64,000 nt of DNA from Symbiodinium natans (GCA_905221605.1 CAJNDS010002135.1:819501-883500); one strand, 5' to 3'; positions 49,621 to 62,700 are shown, counted from the stretch's first letter. Translations and numbers: made by a program. The notes: generated from the letters alone by a model not told the origin.

Positions 49621-49710
49621 GGCAAAGGCTCCTATGTAGTACCTTTTGGGGGTAGTATACGAGAATCCCCTTTTGCTAACCCAAAAAGGAACTACATTGG
49701 AGCCTTTGGG
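49621..49710. mobile_element. 90-bp inverted-repeat element with TA duplication (copy 1)
   Basis: Ends are long inverted repeats (inner part AAAGGCTCCTATGTAGTACC against the complement of GGAACTACATTGGAGCCTTT). TA flanks both sides (49619-49620, 49711-49712), as for Tc1/mariner-type MITEs. Confidence 0.8.
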
Positions 49711-50071
49711 TAGGCTTTAGGGTTGAGGGTTTAGGTTTTGGGGGGTAGGGCTTAGGATTTGAGAGGCTTGGGGCCTCACAAATCATGGATTCGCAGCCCT
49801 TATAGGGTTCAGGGGCTAGGGTTTAAGCTTAAGTTTCTGCAAAACCCTGAAGCTAGAGCAGGGTCCGTTTGTCAATGACGTTTACATGTCCCGGAATTGA
49901 ATGCGTAGCGGTACTGGTTGGTCGGTTCGAACCCTAAACCCTAAACCCTGAACCCTAAGCCCTAAACCCTAAGCCCTAAACCCGTCTTGGGGTAGCTCAC
50001 GGTTGGTTGGCTTCGTGAGTGGCGGGAGGGGAGGGGAGGGGAGGGGAGGGAGGGGGGCTACACCCCACGGA

Positions 50072-50102
<31 letters not shown>

Positions 50103-50233
50103 GCCCCTAAAATTTAAAGCCCTCAACCCATACCCTTTGGCTCAAAAAGCAGCCCAAAAACCGAACACAACCAGGGCGTTTGGACCCCCAAGGCCCTTGA
50201 ACCTGAATTGGAGTTCTGGGAGCCTGAGGGATA

Positions 50234-50323
50234 CCCAAAGGCTCCTATGTAGTACCTTTTGGGGGTAGTATACGAGAATCCCCTATAGCTAACCCAAAAA
50301 GGAACTACATTGGAGCCTTTGGG
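50234..50323. mobile_element. 90-bp inverted-repeat element with TA duplication (copy 2)
   Basis: Same length and nearly the same sequence as 49621-49710; ends CCCAAAGG / CCTTTGGG, TA on both sides. The two copies are about 520 bp apart. Confidence 0.85.
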
Positions 50324-50669
50324 TAGATCCTCCTTCGGGATCACGTTGGCTGAGGCCGGTTCGGCCGGCTGAGCCTCCTGCTGAGGACGAAGTTCCAGCC
50401 GCAAGAGGCGCTAAAAGCTCAAAGCTTTAGGGTTTAGGGTTTAGGGATTTGGGGCAGAAGGTTTTTGGGTTTTGCATGGAGAAGCTTTTTGAGTATATTT
50501 TTGTGCATGGTGTAAGTTGAAACATGGGTAGCCAACCCTTCACTAAGACCGACGAAGCATTTCTGATCAGGGGTCATGGTTCAACGGTTTGGGGCACCGC
50601 TCGCTAAGAATGCAGTTTTGGCCTGGCAATTTTTTTTGGGGCTTGTCGGCGGATCTCATTCTGGTCACG

Positions 50670-50779
<110 letters not shown>

Positions 50780-52358
50780 ATAGCAACCAGAATGACAGAC
50801 GAACCGCCAAAGCCCTTGACAGCCTCAGAAGCCGCAATGCCCCAACGCACGCGCGCAAAGCCACAAGCATACCGAAACTGCACCTTCTCAAGCGCCGCTC
50901 CGTCTTCTCTTTAGCTCTCTTGCTCTCTCCCTCTCTCCCTCTCGCTCTTTCTCTTTCTCTCTGTCTCTCTCTCTCTCTCTGGTTCTCTTTCTGTTTCTAT
51001 CGATTTTTTGTTTACTCTCGCTATCTCGATCTGTGTGTCTCCTGCCCCAACTCTCTACACCGCAAACCCTAAACCGCTATGGGGGGCCTTCAGGGCTGGC
51101 GAAGTTTGCAGGGTTTAGGGTTCAGGGTTCAGGGTTTTAGGGTTTAGGGTTTAGGGTTTACGGTTTAGGGTTTAGGGTTACCCTGAAGGTATTCTACGCC
51201 TCTGGGTTCCCTCCATGAGGCTGTCTTTCACAGGATCCTTAAGCTTCACCTCAACGCCTCCAATGTGTTGTTCAGGTCCAAGGCTACCCCTAAACCTTAA
51301 AACCTCGATGGGGTTTTGGGGTTTAGGGTTTAGGGGTTTGGGGTTTAGGGTTTAGGGTTTGGGGTTTGGGGTTTAGGGTTTAGGGTCCCTAAACCCTAAG
51401 CTCTGCCTGGGACTCTCTTTTCCTACAATTCTATCGGCTATGCCTACCTCTCAAGGGGTAGTTCCTACTAAACTGTAGGTAAATAAAGTCGCAGGTGGAC
51501 CTTGGCCCAACCTAAACCCAAAACCCTAAGCCCTAAACCCTAAATGACGCTTGCTTCGCAGGTGCAGGTGTGAAAGGTGTTTCCATCAGCCGGCCGAGGA
51601 GTTCCTCGCCGGTGAAGGCCCCCAGCATCAGTTGAATGCGTGTCAAAGCAGGGGCTTAGGGTTTATTTAGGGTTTAAGAGTTTTAGGAGTTTAGTGGTTT
51701 AGGATCTTAGGAGTTTAGGGGTTTGGGAGTTTAGGAGTTTTGGAGTCTAGGGATTTAGGAGTTTGGGGGTTTAGGAGTCTAGGAGTTTAGGGGTTCAGGA
51801 GTTTAGGGGTTTAGGAGTTTAGGGTTCTGGGTGCAGGTCCGTGATTCTTGACCCTACTGACTTGGAAGTGCAGAGTGTCGACCACACACGAGATGCCCAA
51901 ACCCTCAACCCGGAACCCGGAACGCAAAACCCTAAACCCGAAACCCTAAACCCTAAACCCTAAACCCTAAACCCTAAACCCTAAACCCTAAACCCTAAAC
52001 CCTAAACCCTAAACCCTAAACCCTAAACCCTAAACCCTAAACCCTAAACCCTAAACCCTAAACCCAACTCGCGCTCGAAAGCACCGGGCACCTGCGAGCA
52101 CCCGCAGTAGCTGGCCTTGAACACACCTTAAGGGGTATAAGGAGGGACTCCCAAAGGGATCCTTAATCTTATTCCCCCTACATTATATATTACCCCTACA
52201 TATACTGTATACAGTGCCGACGTACCTAAGTAGCCCCTTGTAGTCCCCTGAACACCCCATGAATCCCACAACCTGAAGCCCCAAAACCCCAAGCCCATTT
52301 CCTTCCTGGGTTGAGGGTTCAGGGCTTAGGATTCAGGGTTCAGGGTTTAGGGTTAGGG

Positions 52359-52463
52359 ACCAAGATAAGGCTCTTGTACTTATACTCCTTTGGCATTGAT
52401 ACAAGCTGCTTAGACTACACAGTTTTCATCGGCACCCACTCTGCCAACACGTGCTGCCCCAAA
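52359..52463 (+). CDS. Exon-like island
   Basis: Reads T-K-I-R-L-L-Y-L-Y-S-F-G-I-D-T-S-C-L-D-Y then T-V-F-I-G-T-H-S-A-N-T-C-C before an array. Confidence 0.35.
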
Positions 52464-52669
52464 CCCTATAACTCCCTAAACCTTAAACCCTAAACCCTAA
52501 GCCTAAACCGTAGACCCTAAACCCTTGCGGGAGCCGGAGCAGTTTTGGGAATAGGCCCCCTGGGGCGGTGCTCCACATGGTACAGCTGGGGTTGGTTTGG
52601 GATCCGATGAATTTCGTAGGATGCAGAAACATAGGGTTTAGGGTTGAAGCTTTAGGGTTTAGGGTGTAA

Positions 52670-52762
52670 CTAGGACCCAGGGAAGGCCCTTGTTCCCTTT
52701 CTTAGGGTACAGGTTTCCTTACAAACTCTCTCAACCAAGAGGGACACCCTTTTTTATTCCTG
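52670..52762. mobile_element. Inverted-repeat element, CTAGGACC family (copy 5, 3' truncated)
   Basis: Starts CTAGGACCCAGGGAAGGCCC, with GGTTTCCTTA and GGGACACCC blocks in family order, but the 3' inverted end is missing. Confidence 0.55.
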
Positions 52763-52875
52763 AATTTCACAGGGCACCCACATCCAGAGTCTAAGGGTTT
52801 AGGGTTTAGGGTTTAGGGTTTAGGGTTTACAGTAGGGTTTAAGCCTCCAAGCAGGAAGTTTCGCGTTCGTTCCAG

Positions 52876-52936
52876 ATGCTCATTGACCAGCTGATCCAAC
52901 AGCACATCACCGAGCAACTGGGCTTGCACTCAGCAT
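52876..52936 (+). CDS. Exon-like island with both splice sites
   Basis: TTCCAG|ATG reads M-L-I-D-Q-L-I-Q-Q-H-I-T-E-Q-L-G-L-H-S-A and ends CAT|GTAAGG, a consensus-like donor. The best-bounded island outside the right-hand gene. Confidence 0.5.
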
Positions 52937-54639
52937 GTAAGGGTGCAGGCTTTAGTGACCCTAAACCCGAAACCCGAAACCCTAAACCCTAAACCCTAAA
53001 CCCTAAACCCTAAACCCTATAAACCCTAAACCCAAAACCCTAAACCCTAAACCCTGACCCCTCATCCCCAGACCCTACGCCCTAAACACCCAACCCCCGA
53101 AACCCTTACCCTAAACCCCAAACCCCTAAACCAAACCCTTAAACCGTAAACCCTATACCCTAAACCCCAAACCCGACACCCCAAACCCCCAACCCTGAGC
53201 CCGAAGCCCTAAACCCCAAACCCCAAACCCCAAACCCTAAACCCCAAACCCCAAACCCCAAACCCCAAACCCCAAACCCCAAACCCCAAACCCTAAACCC
53301 TAAACCCTAAACCCTAAACCCTAAACCCTAAACCCTAAACCCCGGAGGTTGGGCGCCACGCGCTCCGAACGCTTCGAGCGGAGCTCTGAGCGGCGGCGGA
53401 CCGAGGTGCCAAAACGGTTCCGCCGGTCAGGATTTAGGGTTTAGGGTTTAGGGTTTAGGGTTTAGGGTTTAGGGTTTAGGGTTTAGGGATGTTTAGGGTT
53501 TAGGGTTCAGGAACCCTAAACCCTATAAACCCTAAACCCTCGACCGTGTTGGGGTTCGGGGGTGCTGTGTTCTGGGGGCCCCAGGGATGGGTATGAGGGT
53601 CGGCCTACATATATTCCTGTGCTTGGTGAGTGTACTCAGGGTTCGTTGTAACTGAGGGTTTAGGGTTTAGGGTATATACATCTTACGTGTCCTCTCCGGG
53701 ATATGGGTACGAGAAACCGTACTTCAGATCACCCTTAGACACAAGATAGAGGCACCGAGCCTGCACTGGGATGATCTTGGGTTTAGGGTTTGTTTTTTTT
53801 GGGGGGGGTTTAGGGTTTGTTTTTTTTTTTTTTTGTTTTGGGGGGGGGGTTCGGGTTCAGGAATTCAAGTTTGATGACTCAAGGTTTTGGGATGAGGGGC
53901 CTCGAGGTTTTGTTCAGTCAGGGTTTGAAGCTTAGAGTTTTGGGTTTAGGGTTTAGGGTTTCAGTGGTTTTTGTACTCGGGGTTAGGGCGTTGAGTTGGG
54001 GCTTGCTAGTCTAAGGCGAAGCATGGGTATGCATACGTGCATACACAGAGTGTTTGTTTGTCTACGTTTGGTTCTTTTCTATGACATATGTTTTATGAAC
54101 ATCATGCGGTGCACATACTCTACTTCTCTACACATCATGTACTTTATAATAAGAATTGTCAGAGGAGTCATAAGTTTCATGGAAACAATCATAATTTCAT
54201 CATAATCATAAGGATACTCATAGCAATAGTAAATGAAACAATAGTAGTATCAATACACCCACCCCAAGGCCTAAACCATTCAATTGAAGGCGTCCAGACC
54301 ACGGAACAAGGCCCCGTCCCTCCCTCCTCCCAATCCCCGCCTCCGAGCCCGCATCCAAGGCCGTTTAGGGTTCAGGGTTTAGGGTTCAGGGTTTAGGGTT
54401 TAGGGTTTAGGGTTTAGGGTTAACCTCAGACTCAAACCCTAGGCCCTGAACCCCAAGCCCAAGCCGGCTTCTGTGTGATCTTGGACGGCCCCGCAGGAGT
54501 CGAGCGTCTTCACCGACCCCAGATCAGACAAGACCCTGGCCCCTCGATGCAACTGCCCGACACTCCGCGTAGTGTGTCGGGTTGAGGGTTTAGGGTGGGA
54601 CCCTAGAAACACTAACCCCAAAACCTCCCACACGCGCAC

Positions 54640-54783
54640 ACACATACACACACACATACACATAAATTGTATATATATATACATACATGTATATGTACAT
54701 ATATATATACATATATATATATATGCACAGTACACAGCAGTAATGGTAATGCTTAGGACGACGTTGTTTCTTCTTATTTGTTT

Positions 54784-54824
<41 letters not shown>

Positions 54825-55255
54825 GTTGTTTTTCTTCGTCTTCTTCGTTGGTGTGTGCATATATCTCTATATATGTGCACATGCACTGTGCACACATAGA
54901 AAGTGTACCATATGTCTACATAAAAATGCACGCACATGTGAAGACATATATGTATATATATATATATGTCTATACATGTACACACATATGTATATATATA
55001 TATGTATATACATACGTACATATATATATATATATACATACACACATGCATGCATGTATATAGATAGATACACATAAGCATACATGCGTACGCAGGTATG
55101 TGTGCATGTATATGTATGTACGTGCGTACGTGCATATGTATGTATGTATGTATGTATGTATGCATGTATGCATGCATGCATGTATGTATGCAGGCATGTA
55201 TGTATGTATGTATGTATGAGTGCATGTACACATATATATATATGTAGAGAGAGAC
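54640..55255. repeat. CATA/TGTA and AT microsatellite zone
   Basis: Mixed CATA, TATG, AT and (GTC)n simple repeats. All long frames across it are repeat translations. Confidence 0.9.
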
Positions 55256-55789
55256 ACACATCATGAGGATGTGTGGCCACCAGAGCTTAAAACGCGAAAG
55301 CAGGACTTGGAGATGTGCAGCGGCAATTCCGAGAACATGGCCTCAACAGGCTGTGCTTCCATGCGTTTCAGCAAGTTAGGGACGTTTAGGGTTTAGGGCT
55401 TATGGTTTAGGGTTTAGGGGTTTAGGGGTTTAGGGTTTAGGGGTTTAGGGACTAGGGGAAGCAGTGTCGTGACCCCGTGTCAGGTTGCTGGATGCCTGAG
55501 CCCAAAGGGGTTTAGGGTTTAGGGCTAGCCCTAAACCCTAAGCCCCAAGCCGTAATCCCTAAAGCCCTAAGCCCTAAAGCCCGAAACCCGGAGCCCTAAC
55601 AGCCACGAGCTGTCGAAACAACTTAGGGTTTAGGGTTTAGGGGTTAGGGCTTAGGGCTTAGGCCTTAGGGCTTAGGGCTTAGGGCTTAGGGCTTAGGGCT
55701 TAGGGCTTAGGGCTTAGGGCTTAGGGTTTGAAGGGTTAAGGGTTTAGGTCTTTAGGGTTTTAGGGTTTCAGGTTTAGGGTGTCTAGAAT

Positions 55790-55915
55790 ATGGGTTTCAA
55801 TGAATTTCGGGCCCTTACGTTTACAAAAGACTTGGAGTTTTTCGTTGTTGGGTGTCCTTTTTCTGGTGGCACGGTCTACCTTGCCGGAGAGAAACGGTTT
55901 AGGGGCTGTCACTAG
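55790..55915 (+). CDS. Exon-like island, ATG to TAG, 41 codons
   Basis: Reads M-G-F-N-E-F-R-A-L-T-F-T-K-D-L-E-F-F-V-V, later G-G-T-V-Y-L-A-G-E-K-R. Protein-like; not recognised. Confidence 0.35.
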   Translation: MGFNEFRALTFTKDLEFFVVGCPFSGGTVYLAGEKRFRGCH

Positions 55916-56756
55916 CTACCCTTATGGGACTTCATGCTGTTCTGTACCAAGCCCAAGATCCTGGAAGAAGTTCTAAACCAACAGGGGCTTGATTTTACAC
56001 TTATACCCTCCAAAACAGAAGCCTAAATCCAAAGACCCTCCATTTTAAGTTCTAAACCTTAAAGCATCACTCCATAAAAGCCTAAACCCCAAGGCCCTAA
56101 ACCTTAAAACCCTAGACCTGAAACCCCTAAGCCCTAAGCCCTAAATCCTTATACCATAAATCCAAAACCAAACCCTACAGCTCTAAAGCTTAACACCCGA
56201 TACCTTAAAGCCCTAAACCCTAAACCCTAAACCCTAAACCCTAAACCCTAAACCCTAAACCCTAAAACTCGAAGCCGTCGTGCTCCCGAGCCAAAGGTCT
56301 AAAGACCCAGCAACGAAACGCCGAAGCTTTCGATGCCCTGCAGCTCACTAGGGTTTAGGGTTTAGGGTTTGGGGTTTAGGGTTTAGGGTTCAGGGTTTAG
56401 GGGTCCTAGGCCCTATGCCCCAAACCGACAGGACTCCCGGCAGCGCCGCATCTTCTGAAGATGAAGCGCCTCAGCCCCGACTCCCTATGGTAGGTTTTCA
56501 TTGTGTTTGGGTTTAGGGTTTAGGGTTTAGGGTTTAGGGTTTAGGGTTTAGGGTTTAGGGTTTAGGGTTTAGGGGTTAGGGGTTTAGGGTTTAGGGTTTA
56601 GGGCTTAGGGCTTCGGGCTTAAGGCTTAGGGTTTTCTTTGGGTTTGGGGTTTCATGGTTTGGGGTTCAGGGTTTAGGGTATCGGGCTCCTGGGTGGCAGA
56701 ACAACCTGGCATCTAATTATGCCTTCTAACTCAGTTGCTTCCAACCTAATTACTGT

Positions 56757-56846
56757 GAAACCCTAAACCCTAAACCCTAAACCCTAAACCCTAAACCCTA
56801 AACCCTAAACCCTAAACCCTAAACCCTAAACCCTAAACCCTAAACC
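56757..56846 (-). repeat. Clean CCCTAAA array
   Basis: About 13 uninterrupted heptamers. Confidence 0.95.
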
Positions 56847-58089
56847 CCTACCAGATAAGCACCATCAAAGCCCAAGGAGCACGGTCAATGACGTCATGAG
56901 CTGCTCGTCCTAGGGTCAGCGGTGCAGGGCTTCGGGTCCAGGAGAGTTTTTTGGGTTTAGGGCTTGGGGATTGGACTTTGGGTCTGGGGTTTAGGGTTTA
57001 GGGTTTAGGGTTTAGGCTTTGGGGATGGGGGTTTGGGGCATGGGCGTTGGTATAAGACTGGGATCTTTGATTTAGGGTTCAGGGTGCATGGGGTTTTAGC
57101 GACGGCGAGCTAGCCCCTCTCCCTGAAGGCCAAATTTCAAAACCCTACAACCCAAAATTAGGATGTTAAGGTTTAGGTTTAGGGTGAGCCTTAAACCACC
57201 AAGCCCTAAACTCCCTGAACCCGTAAACTCAAACTTTCACGCAGGGACAGCTCTGCAGACCCTGCGCTAAACCCTTAAACTTAGGGTTCAGGGTTGAGGG
57301 TTTAGGGTTTGGGGATTAATTAGGGTTTAGGGTATAGGGTTTAGGGTTTGGGGTTTAGGGTTTAAGGTTTAATGTTAACTCAAACACCCTAACACCCTAA
57401 CACCCAAAGACCTCACCACTTTAGGCGCCCTAAGGCTCTAGGGTTCCACGTATGGACCCTTAATGTGGGGCCCTTGTTCTATAACTCTTATATACACCAA
57501 ATATAAGTATTCATAGTGATAAGAATAAGAAGAAGAATGGAAAGAAAAATCATCATCTTCTTCTTATTCTTCTTCTTTAGGGCCCACACTTCGGATCCCT
57601 TTAAACAAGGGTAAGGGGTCACACGAAGGGCCCATGGTTCCGACCTTAGAAAGGCCCTAAAACCGCAGGCAAACCTCAGCACCCTTCATATCCTCACGCT
57701 TTAGAAGCCCTCAAGCCCTAAACCCTACACCCTAATCCTCAACCCTGAACCCCAAACCCCAAACCCCAAACCCTAAACCCTTAACCCTAAACCCTAAACC
57801 CTAACCCTCGACGCTAAAAACCCCAACAACTTTGGGGACTGGGAAGCTATACTTTGGTGCCTTGAGGCTCACAACATGTGGTGTTGAGGGTCTGGGCCTC
57901 AGGGTGTTAGGGTTTAAGGGTTAGCGTTTTTAGGCTGTAGAGTTCAGGGTTTAGGGCTAGGGTTTTAGTCTAAACCCTAAACCCTAAACCCTTAACCCTA
58001 AACCCTAAACCCTTAACCCTTAACCCTATAAAACCTAAACCCTAAACCTAGGGTTTTAGGGTGTAGGCTTTGGGGTCAACCCAGGTCAG

Positions 58090-58155
58090 CAGAAGCGCGC
58101 CTTGCCTGAGCTGCACGCGTCACAAATTTTGGAGGCTTGGGCCGCTCGGCAGCCT
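58090..58155 (+). CDS. Exon-like island with both splice sites, 22 codons
   Basis: GTCAG|CAG reads Q-K-R-A-L-P-E-L-H-A-S-Q-I-L-E-A-W-A-A-R and ends CCT|GTAAAG. Confidence 0.45.
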
Positions 58156-59701
58156 GTAAAGAGGGGTTTAGGGTTTAGGGTTTAGGGTTTAGGGTTTAGG
58201 GTTTAGGGTTTAGGGTGCGTGAGAGTTTTCAAGGTTAAGTCAGATCCGTGCTCCCTCAACTCTGAACCCTAAACTCGCACCCTAAACCCCAAAGCCCAAA
58301 CCCTAAACTCCAAAAAGGGGTTTAGGGTTTGAGGATGGAGGTGTCGGATGCTCTAGGGTCTTCAGGGACTTAGGATGTTAGGTGGTGAGTTTTGCTTGGG
58401 GGCCTTAGGTGTGCCTAACCCTAAACCCTAAACCCTGAACCCTGAACCCTGAACCCTGAACCCTGAACCCTGAACCCTAAACCGTTGCAGGGTTTCAGGG
58501 CCTGAGATGGGCTCCTCGCGTTGCGTGGAGAAGTGTTGGCTTGAGACTTTAGGGTTTAGGGTTTTGGTTTTGGGGCATAGGTTTACGAATGGTGGCTTAA
58601 GACTGTAGGGTTGAAGGTGTCAGGTTTCTTACGGTTTGGGGGTATGCTTTTGGGTTTTGGGGTTGCCGTATTTTAGTGCTTTTAGGTGGTTTAGGGGTCT
58701 TGGGAAAGTATCAGGGTGGGTTTTATGTTCTAGGCTTAGGGTTTTAGGTTTTCGGGTTCAGGGTTTTCAGGTTCAGCGCTTAAGTTCGGGTTTAGGGTTT
58801 AGGGGTCAGGGTTTAGGGTTTAGGGTTTAGGGTTTAGGGTTTAGGGTTTAGGGTTTAGGGTTTAGGGTTTAGGGTTTAGGGTTTAGGGTTTAGGGTTTGG
58901 GATCTGCCTTTCTCAGGGGTCACGCCCCTCTAAACGTCCCATCAAGCACAAGCACTAAACCCTAAACCCTAAACCCGAAACCCCAAACCCCAAAGCTCGA
59001 AACCCCAAAGCCCTAAACCTCAACCCTAAACCCTAAACCCTAAGCCCTAAACCCTAAATCCTAAACCCTAAGCCTTAACCGCCAGAAAATGTGCGACACA
59101 GTCAGGCAGTGTGTTCTGTTGAGTAGTCTCCAGGATACGTCGCTCGGGTATGGCTTTCGGGAAACCCTCAACCGCAATCGTTTAAACCCCATGAGCCCTA
59201 CAGGGCTTAGCCCTAAACCCTAAGCCCTAAACCCTAACCCTAATCTTTCTTACCTCCAGAACCCTCGAGGTCAGGTTTACGATTTAATAGTTTTGGGGTT
59301 TAGGGTTATCCATGATTGATGAGGCTAGAACCCGAAGATACCGGTGGTCTTGGTTTGGCTTGAGGATGCTTTAGGGTTAAGTTGAGGCTGGGTTCAACCT
59401 TGTATCAAGCCTCTGACCCACAACCCCAAACCCTAAACCCCTGTGCTCTTAACCAAAAAATGGGAAGGGGAAACACGACCCTAAACCTCATCTGCTTTAG
59501 GTGCCTCTTTTGGGGGTTTAGGAGGTTCAGAAGGTTTCGGGCTTAAGGCTTTTGAGAGCTTGAGTGGTGACAGCCTTCGCCCTAAGACGCAGACCAAGTC
59601 GCTTGTGCTTCGGTGGCTCGAGCCCGCTGTCGGACAAGCTGGAGCGGGCCAAGATGCGCGGAGGAGCATGACATGGTTTTTCGTTCCGGGGCACGGTTTT
59701 C

Positions 59702-62700
59702 ATGGCCAGTCCATGTGAGTTTTCGTCGATCTTTCCGGATGAAGCCAACTTGCCAAGCAAGTCGCTTGCGGAGAGAGGCAGCGCCGTGAGCCCGCACATC
59801 TTCATCACACCGCCAAACCGAGCAGCGGTGCCCGAACCATCTGAGAAGCCTCCCACGACGTCTCCAGCTAAGACTCCTGTGGATGACCCCAGCGCAGGAG
59901 CCCTACCACTGCCGGGTACCTTTCCCAAAGAGCTTGCAGAGTTTCAGGATCAGGATCACTGTGAGGATCCCAACAAGAGCCCTATGAGCTCACAGAGGTC
60001 GCGGAGGTCTGAAGAGTCCGTTGCTCTGTCATAGTTGGGTACCATTTTACATTCTTAAGGCTACTTAAATAAACCCTATAAGGAATAGACATTTCAATTT
60101 TTGATATTATCCCTACTTAAACCCCATAAAGAATAGAAATTTCAGTTTTTAATATTATCCCTACCATGAACTAGGTTAGCGATGTGAACGAGCAGCACAG
60201 TGTGAGTCGCGGTAGCCAGGGCAGCAAGCGCCGGGGGTCCTTCACGATTGCGACTTGGCAGCCTCGTGGTACCCTAGGCTTTTTTCCTTTTTGGGGCTCT
60301 AGGTTCTCTTATTACATATTGCCCCAAAAAGGGTGCCCTGCCCTTATTCAAAAAGTGCGTATTCGAACGTAAATAACCACACCCTAAACGCTAAACCCTA
60401 AACCCTAAACCCTAAACCCTAAACCCTAAACCCTAAACCTTATTAGGAGAATGGTTTCTCTGGGATATCAAGGCCAGGGTGACCATGGACAAGTCGAAGT
60501 CTTCCCTGGACAGGGTGGCCTTTCTGGAGGGAGGGTTTAGGGTTTAGGGTTTAGGGTTTAGGGTTTAGGGTTTAGGGTTTAGGTTTTAGGGTTTAGGGTT
60601 TAGGGTTTAGGGTTGAGGGTTTCAGGGTTTAGGGTTTAGGGTTTAGGGTTTAGGGTTTAGGGTTTAGGGTTTAGGGTTTAGGGTTGAGGTGGCGTTCCTC
60701 GAGGGAGTTGAGCCCGTCATGCAGCTTTACTTGGAAGCCGGCTGTGCGGATGGACCAAGCATCTTTGTCATACGGCTTAGGGTTTAGGTTTAGGGTTTGG
60801 GGTTTAGGGTTTAGGGTTTAGGTTTTAGGGTTTAAGGTTTAGGGACCGAGCATCTTTGTCATACGGCTTAGGGTTTAGGGTAGAGGGTTTACTGTTGGTT
60901 CTGGGTTCCCTTACAAAGTAACCAACCAAAAAAGGGCACCCTTATTAGAACATGGTTACTTGGCTACTTAGTTGTCATAGTGGGGTAGCATTTTGCATTC
61001 TTAAGGGTACCTAAACTCAATAAGGAATAAGCGTTTGAGTCTTTTAAATACTATCCCCCAACTCAAACAGGAATTGAGTTTCAGCTTTCAAAATGCTATC
61101 CCAACCATGGAACTAGGCATGTGCACCCGTGTTGCGAAGACGATGCTGGTTGTCCTTGGCCTTCTGATACTGGTCTCCACCACGTCCTTTTGGTCCTTGG
61201 TGACTTAATAGCTGAATAAGTACACTTTACACTTTTTGGGATACCATAATCCCCTATAGAACTGAAAACGTGCACGTCTTTGGGGCCTGTAAAAAAACTC
61301 AGCAACTAAGGTGATGCCCTTTTCTTCCCCTTCGGAAGGCTTCTGGGCCAATTGGCGTTTCAACTTCCTGGCCATACCCTCCATGATGTATGTGGCTTAG
61401 GTGCTGAGTGAGTACACTTTACAATTTTTGGGATACTATACTCCCCTATAGAACTGAAAGTGTAGACTTTTTTGGGGGCTTATGAACTCAGCAACTAAGG
61501 TGGTGAGTGGCTCCGGCGTTCTGCTGCTGTTTCGGAGCATCTCACCGGCATTCAGGGCGCAGATGGGCTGGAAGGGCCTTTGGGTTCCTGTCGTCGGCCC
61601 AATAGCCTGCGTGGCCATTCAGACCATCGCGGGCGCTTGCGGCCTCTTTCCCATGCCCTACCTCGTTCTCACGGCGGCTGTACCGGCGCAAATGGTGGCA
61701 CTCCTGGCTGCTGGCCTGTCCATCCCGGCAGATCTCATGACTGCAGATGTTCGCAGGTGGTGGATGTACGTCACCTTCGGATTCATCGCCTATCCTGGTC
61801 AGAGCATGCTCTTCATGCTCTGGCTAGCAGTTTTCCCCAAGCTCACGGAAGTGTTACAGGTGCTGGGCAGCTTCGCACTGACCAGCTTGCTCGCTGTCTC
61901 GGCAATCCTGATGGAGAGGATAGGCATGTGGTTGGCCCTGCCGACCTACCTCTTGTACGAAATCAAGGCTTGGTGGCCCAGTGGTACCCTTTTTCCCATT
62001 TTTTCGTGCAAGGTTCCCTTATAAAGTAACCAACCCCAAAAAAGGGTACCCTTATCCTAGTATGGGTACTGGGCAACCCTAAACCCTAAACCCTAAACCC
62101 TAAGCCCTAAATCAAGGTCATGATTATCTTCGTCTCGTTCGTCTACACAGCTGCCCTCCTTTCCAGCGCCAAGTCCACGACCGTGCTCCTGCTAATGCTG
62201 GCCCAAGATGCGGCAAAGGCTGGGCCCTAAACCCGAAGCACTAAACCCGAAACCCGAAACCCCTAAACCCCAAAACCCCTAAACGGCCCTAAACCCCTAA
62301 ACCCCAAACCCCAAACCCTAAACCCTAAACCCCAAACCCTAAACCCTAAACCCTAAACCCTACAGGCGGCGGCAATCTTCCTGAAGATGTGCTTTCAGCT
62401 GCTGTCGGAGGCCGAGGCCGAGGCCTCTGAGGCCATGGAGGCCTCTCGCGAAGGCGGGTGTAGGGTTTAGGGTTTAGGGTTTAGGGTTTAGGGTTTAGGG
62501 TTTAGGGCTTCGGGTTTAGGGTTCGGGATTTAGGGTTCAGGGTTTAGGGCTAAGGTGATGCAGGTACCTCCTCCTGTCCAACTTGCTCCTGTCCACGGCT
62601 GCCCCTCATCACGCCTTGCGAGCTGCTGGCTGTAACTCGACAGAAGTGGTCTCTCTTGATGGACGCCAGGGAGAGGCTTATTGACATCTTCACCATCTTC

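Larger units (their letters stand above)
43193..50660. repeat. Interstitial telomere-like mosaic, middle part
   Basis: Short arrays in both orientations with unique blocks between. G-rich (GGGT)n lies at 43441-43508, a CACACGG-type microsatellite at about 47265-47365 and poly-C at 50073-50099. Larger unique blocks without a supported gene are 45400-45640, 45700-45930 and 47400-47900. Confidence 0.88.
50780..59450. repeat. Interstitial telomere-like mosaic, right part
   Basis: Long arrays are at 51937-52067, 53285-53342, 53440-53490, 56220-56268, 56515-56570, 56757-56846 and 58800-58897. CCCCAAA dominates 53215-53290. Simple sequence includes CT-rich 50900-51000, (GTC)n at 54784-54826, and a CATA/TGTA/AT-rich zone 54640-55255. 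The block 54000-54330 is unique and AT-rich with no gene I can support. Confidence 0.88.

Noticed and set aside
54439-55280. Open frames with poly-Asp/Arg or Tyr/Ile/His repeats
   Set aside because: They are translations of (GTC)n and CATA/TGTA microsatellites.
59527-59928. Minus-strand 133-residue ORF
   Set aside because: It overlaps exon 1 of the plus-strand gene, which is supported by in-phase junctions with downstream exons.
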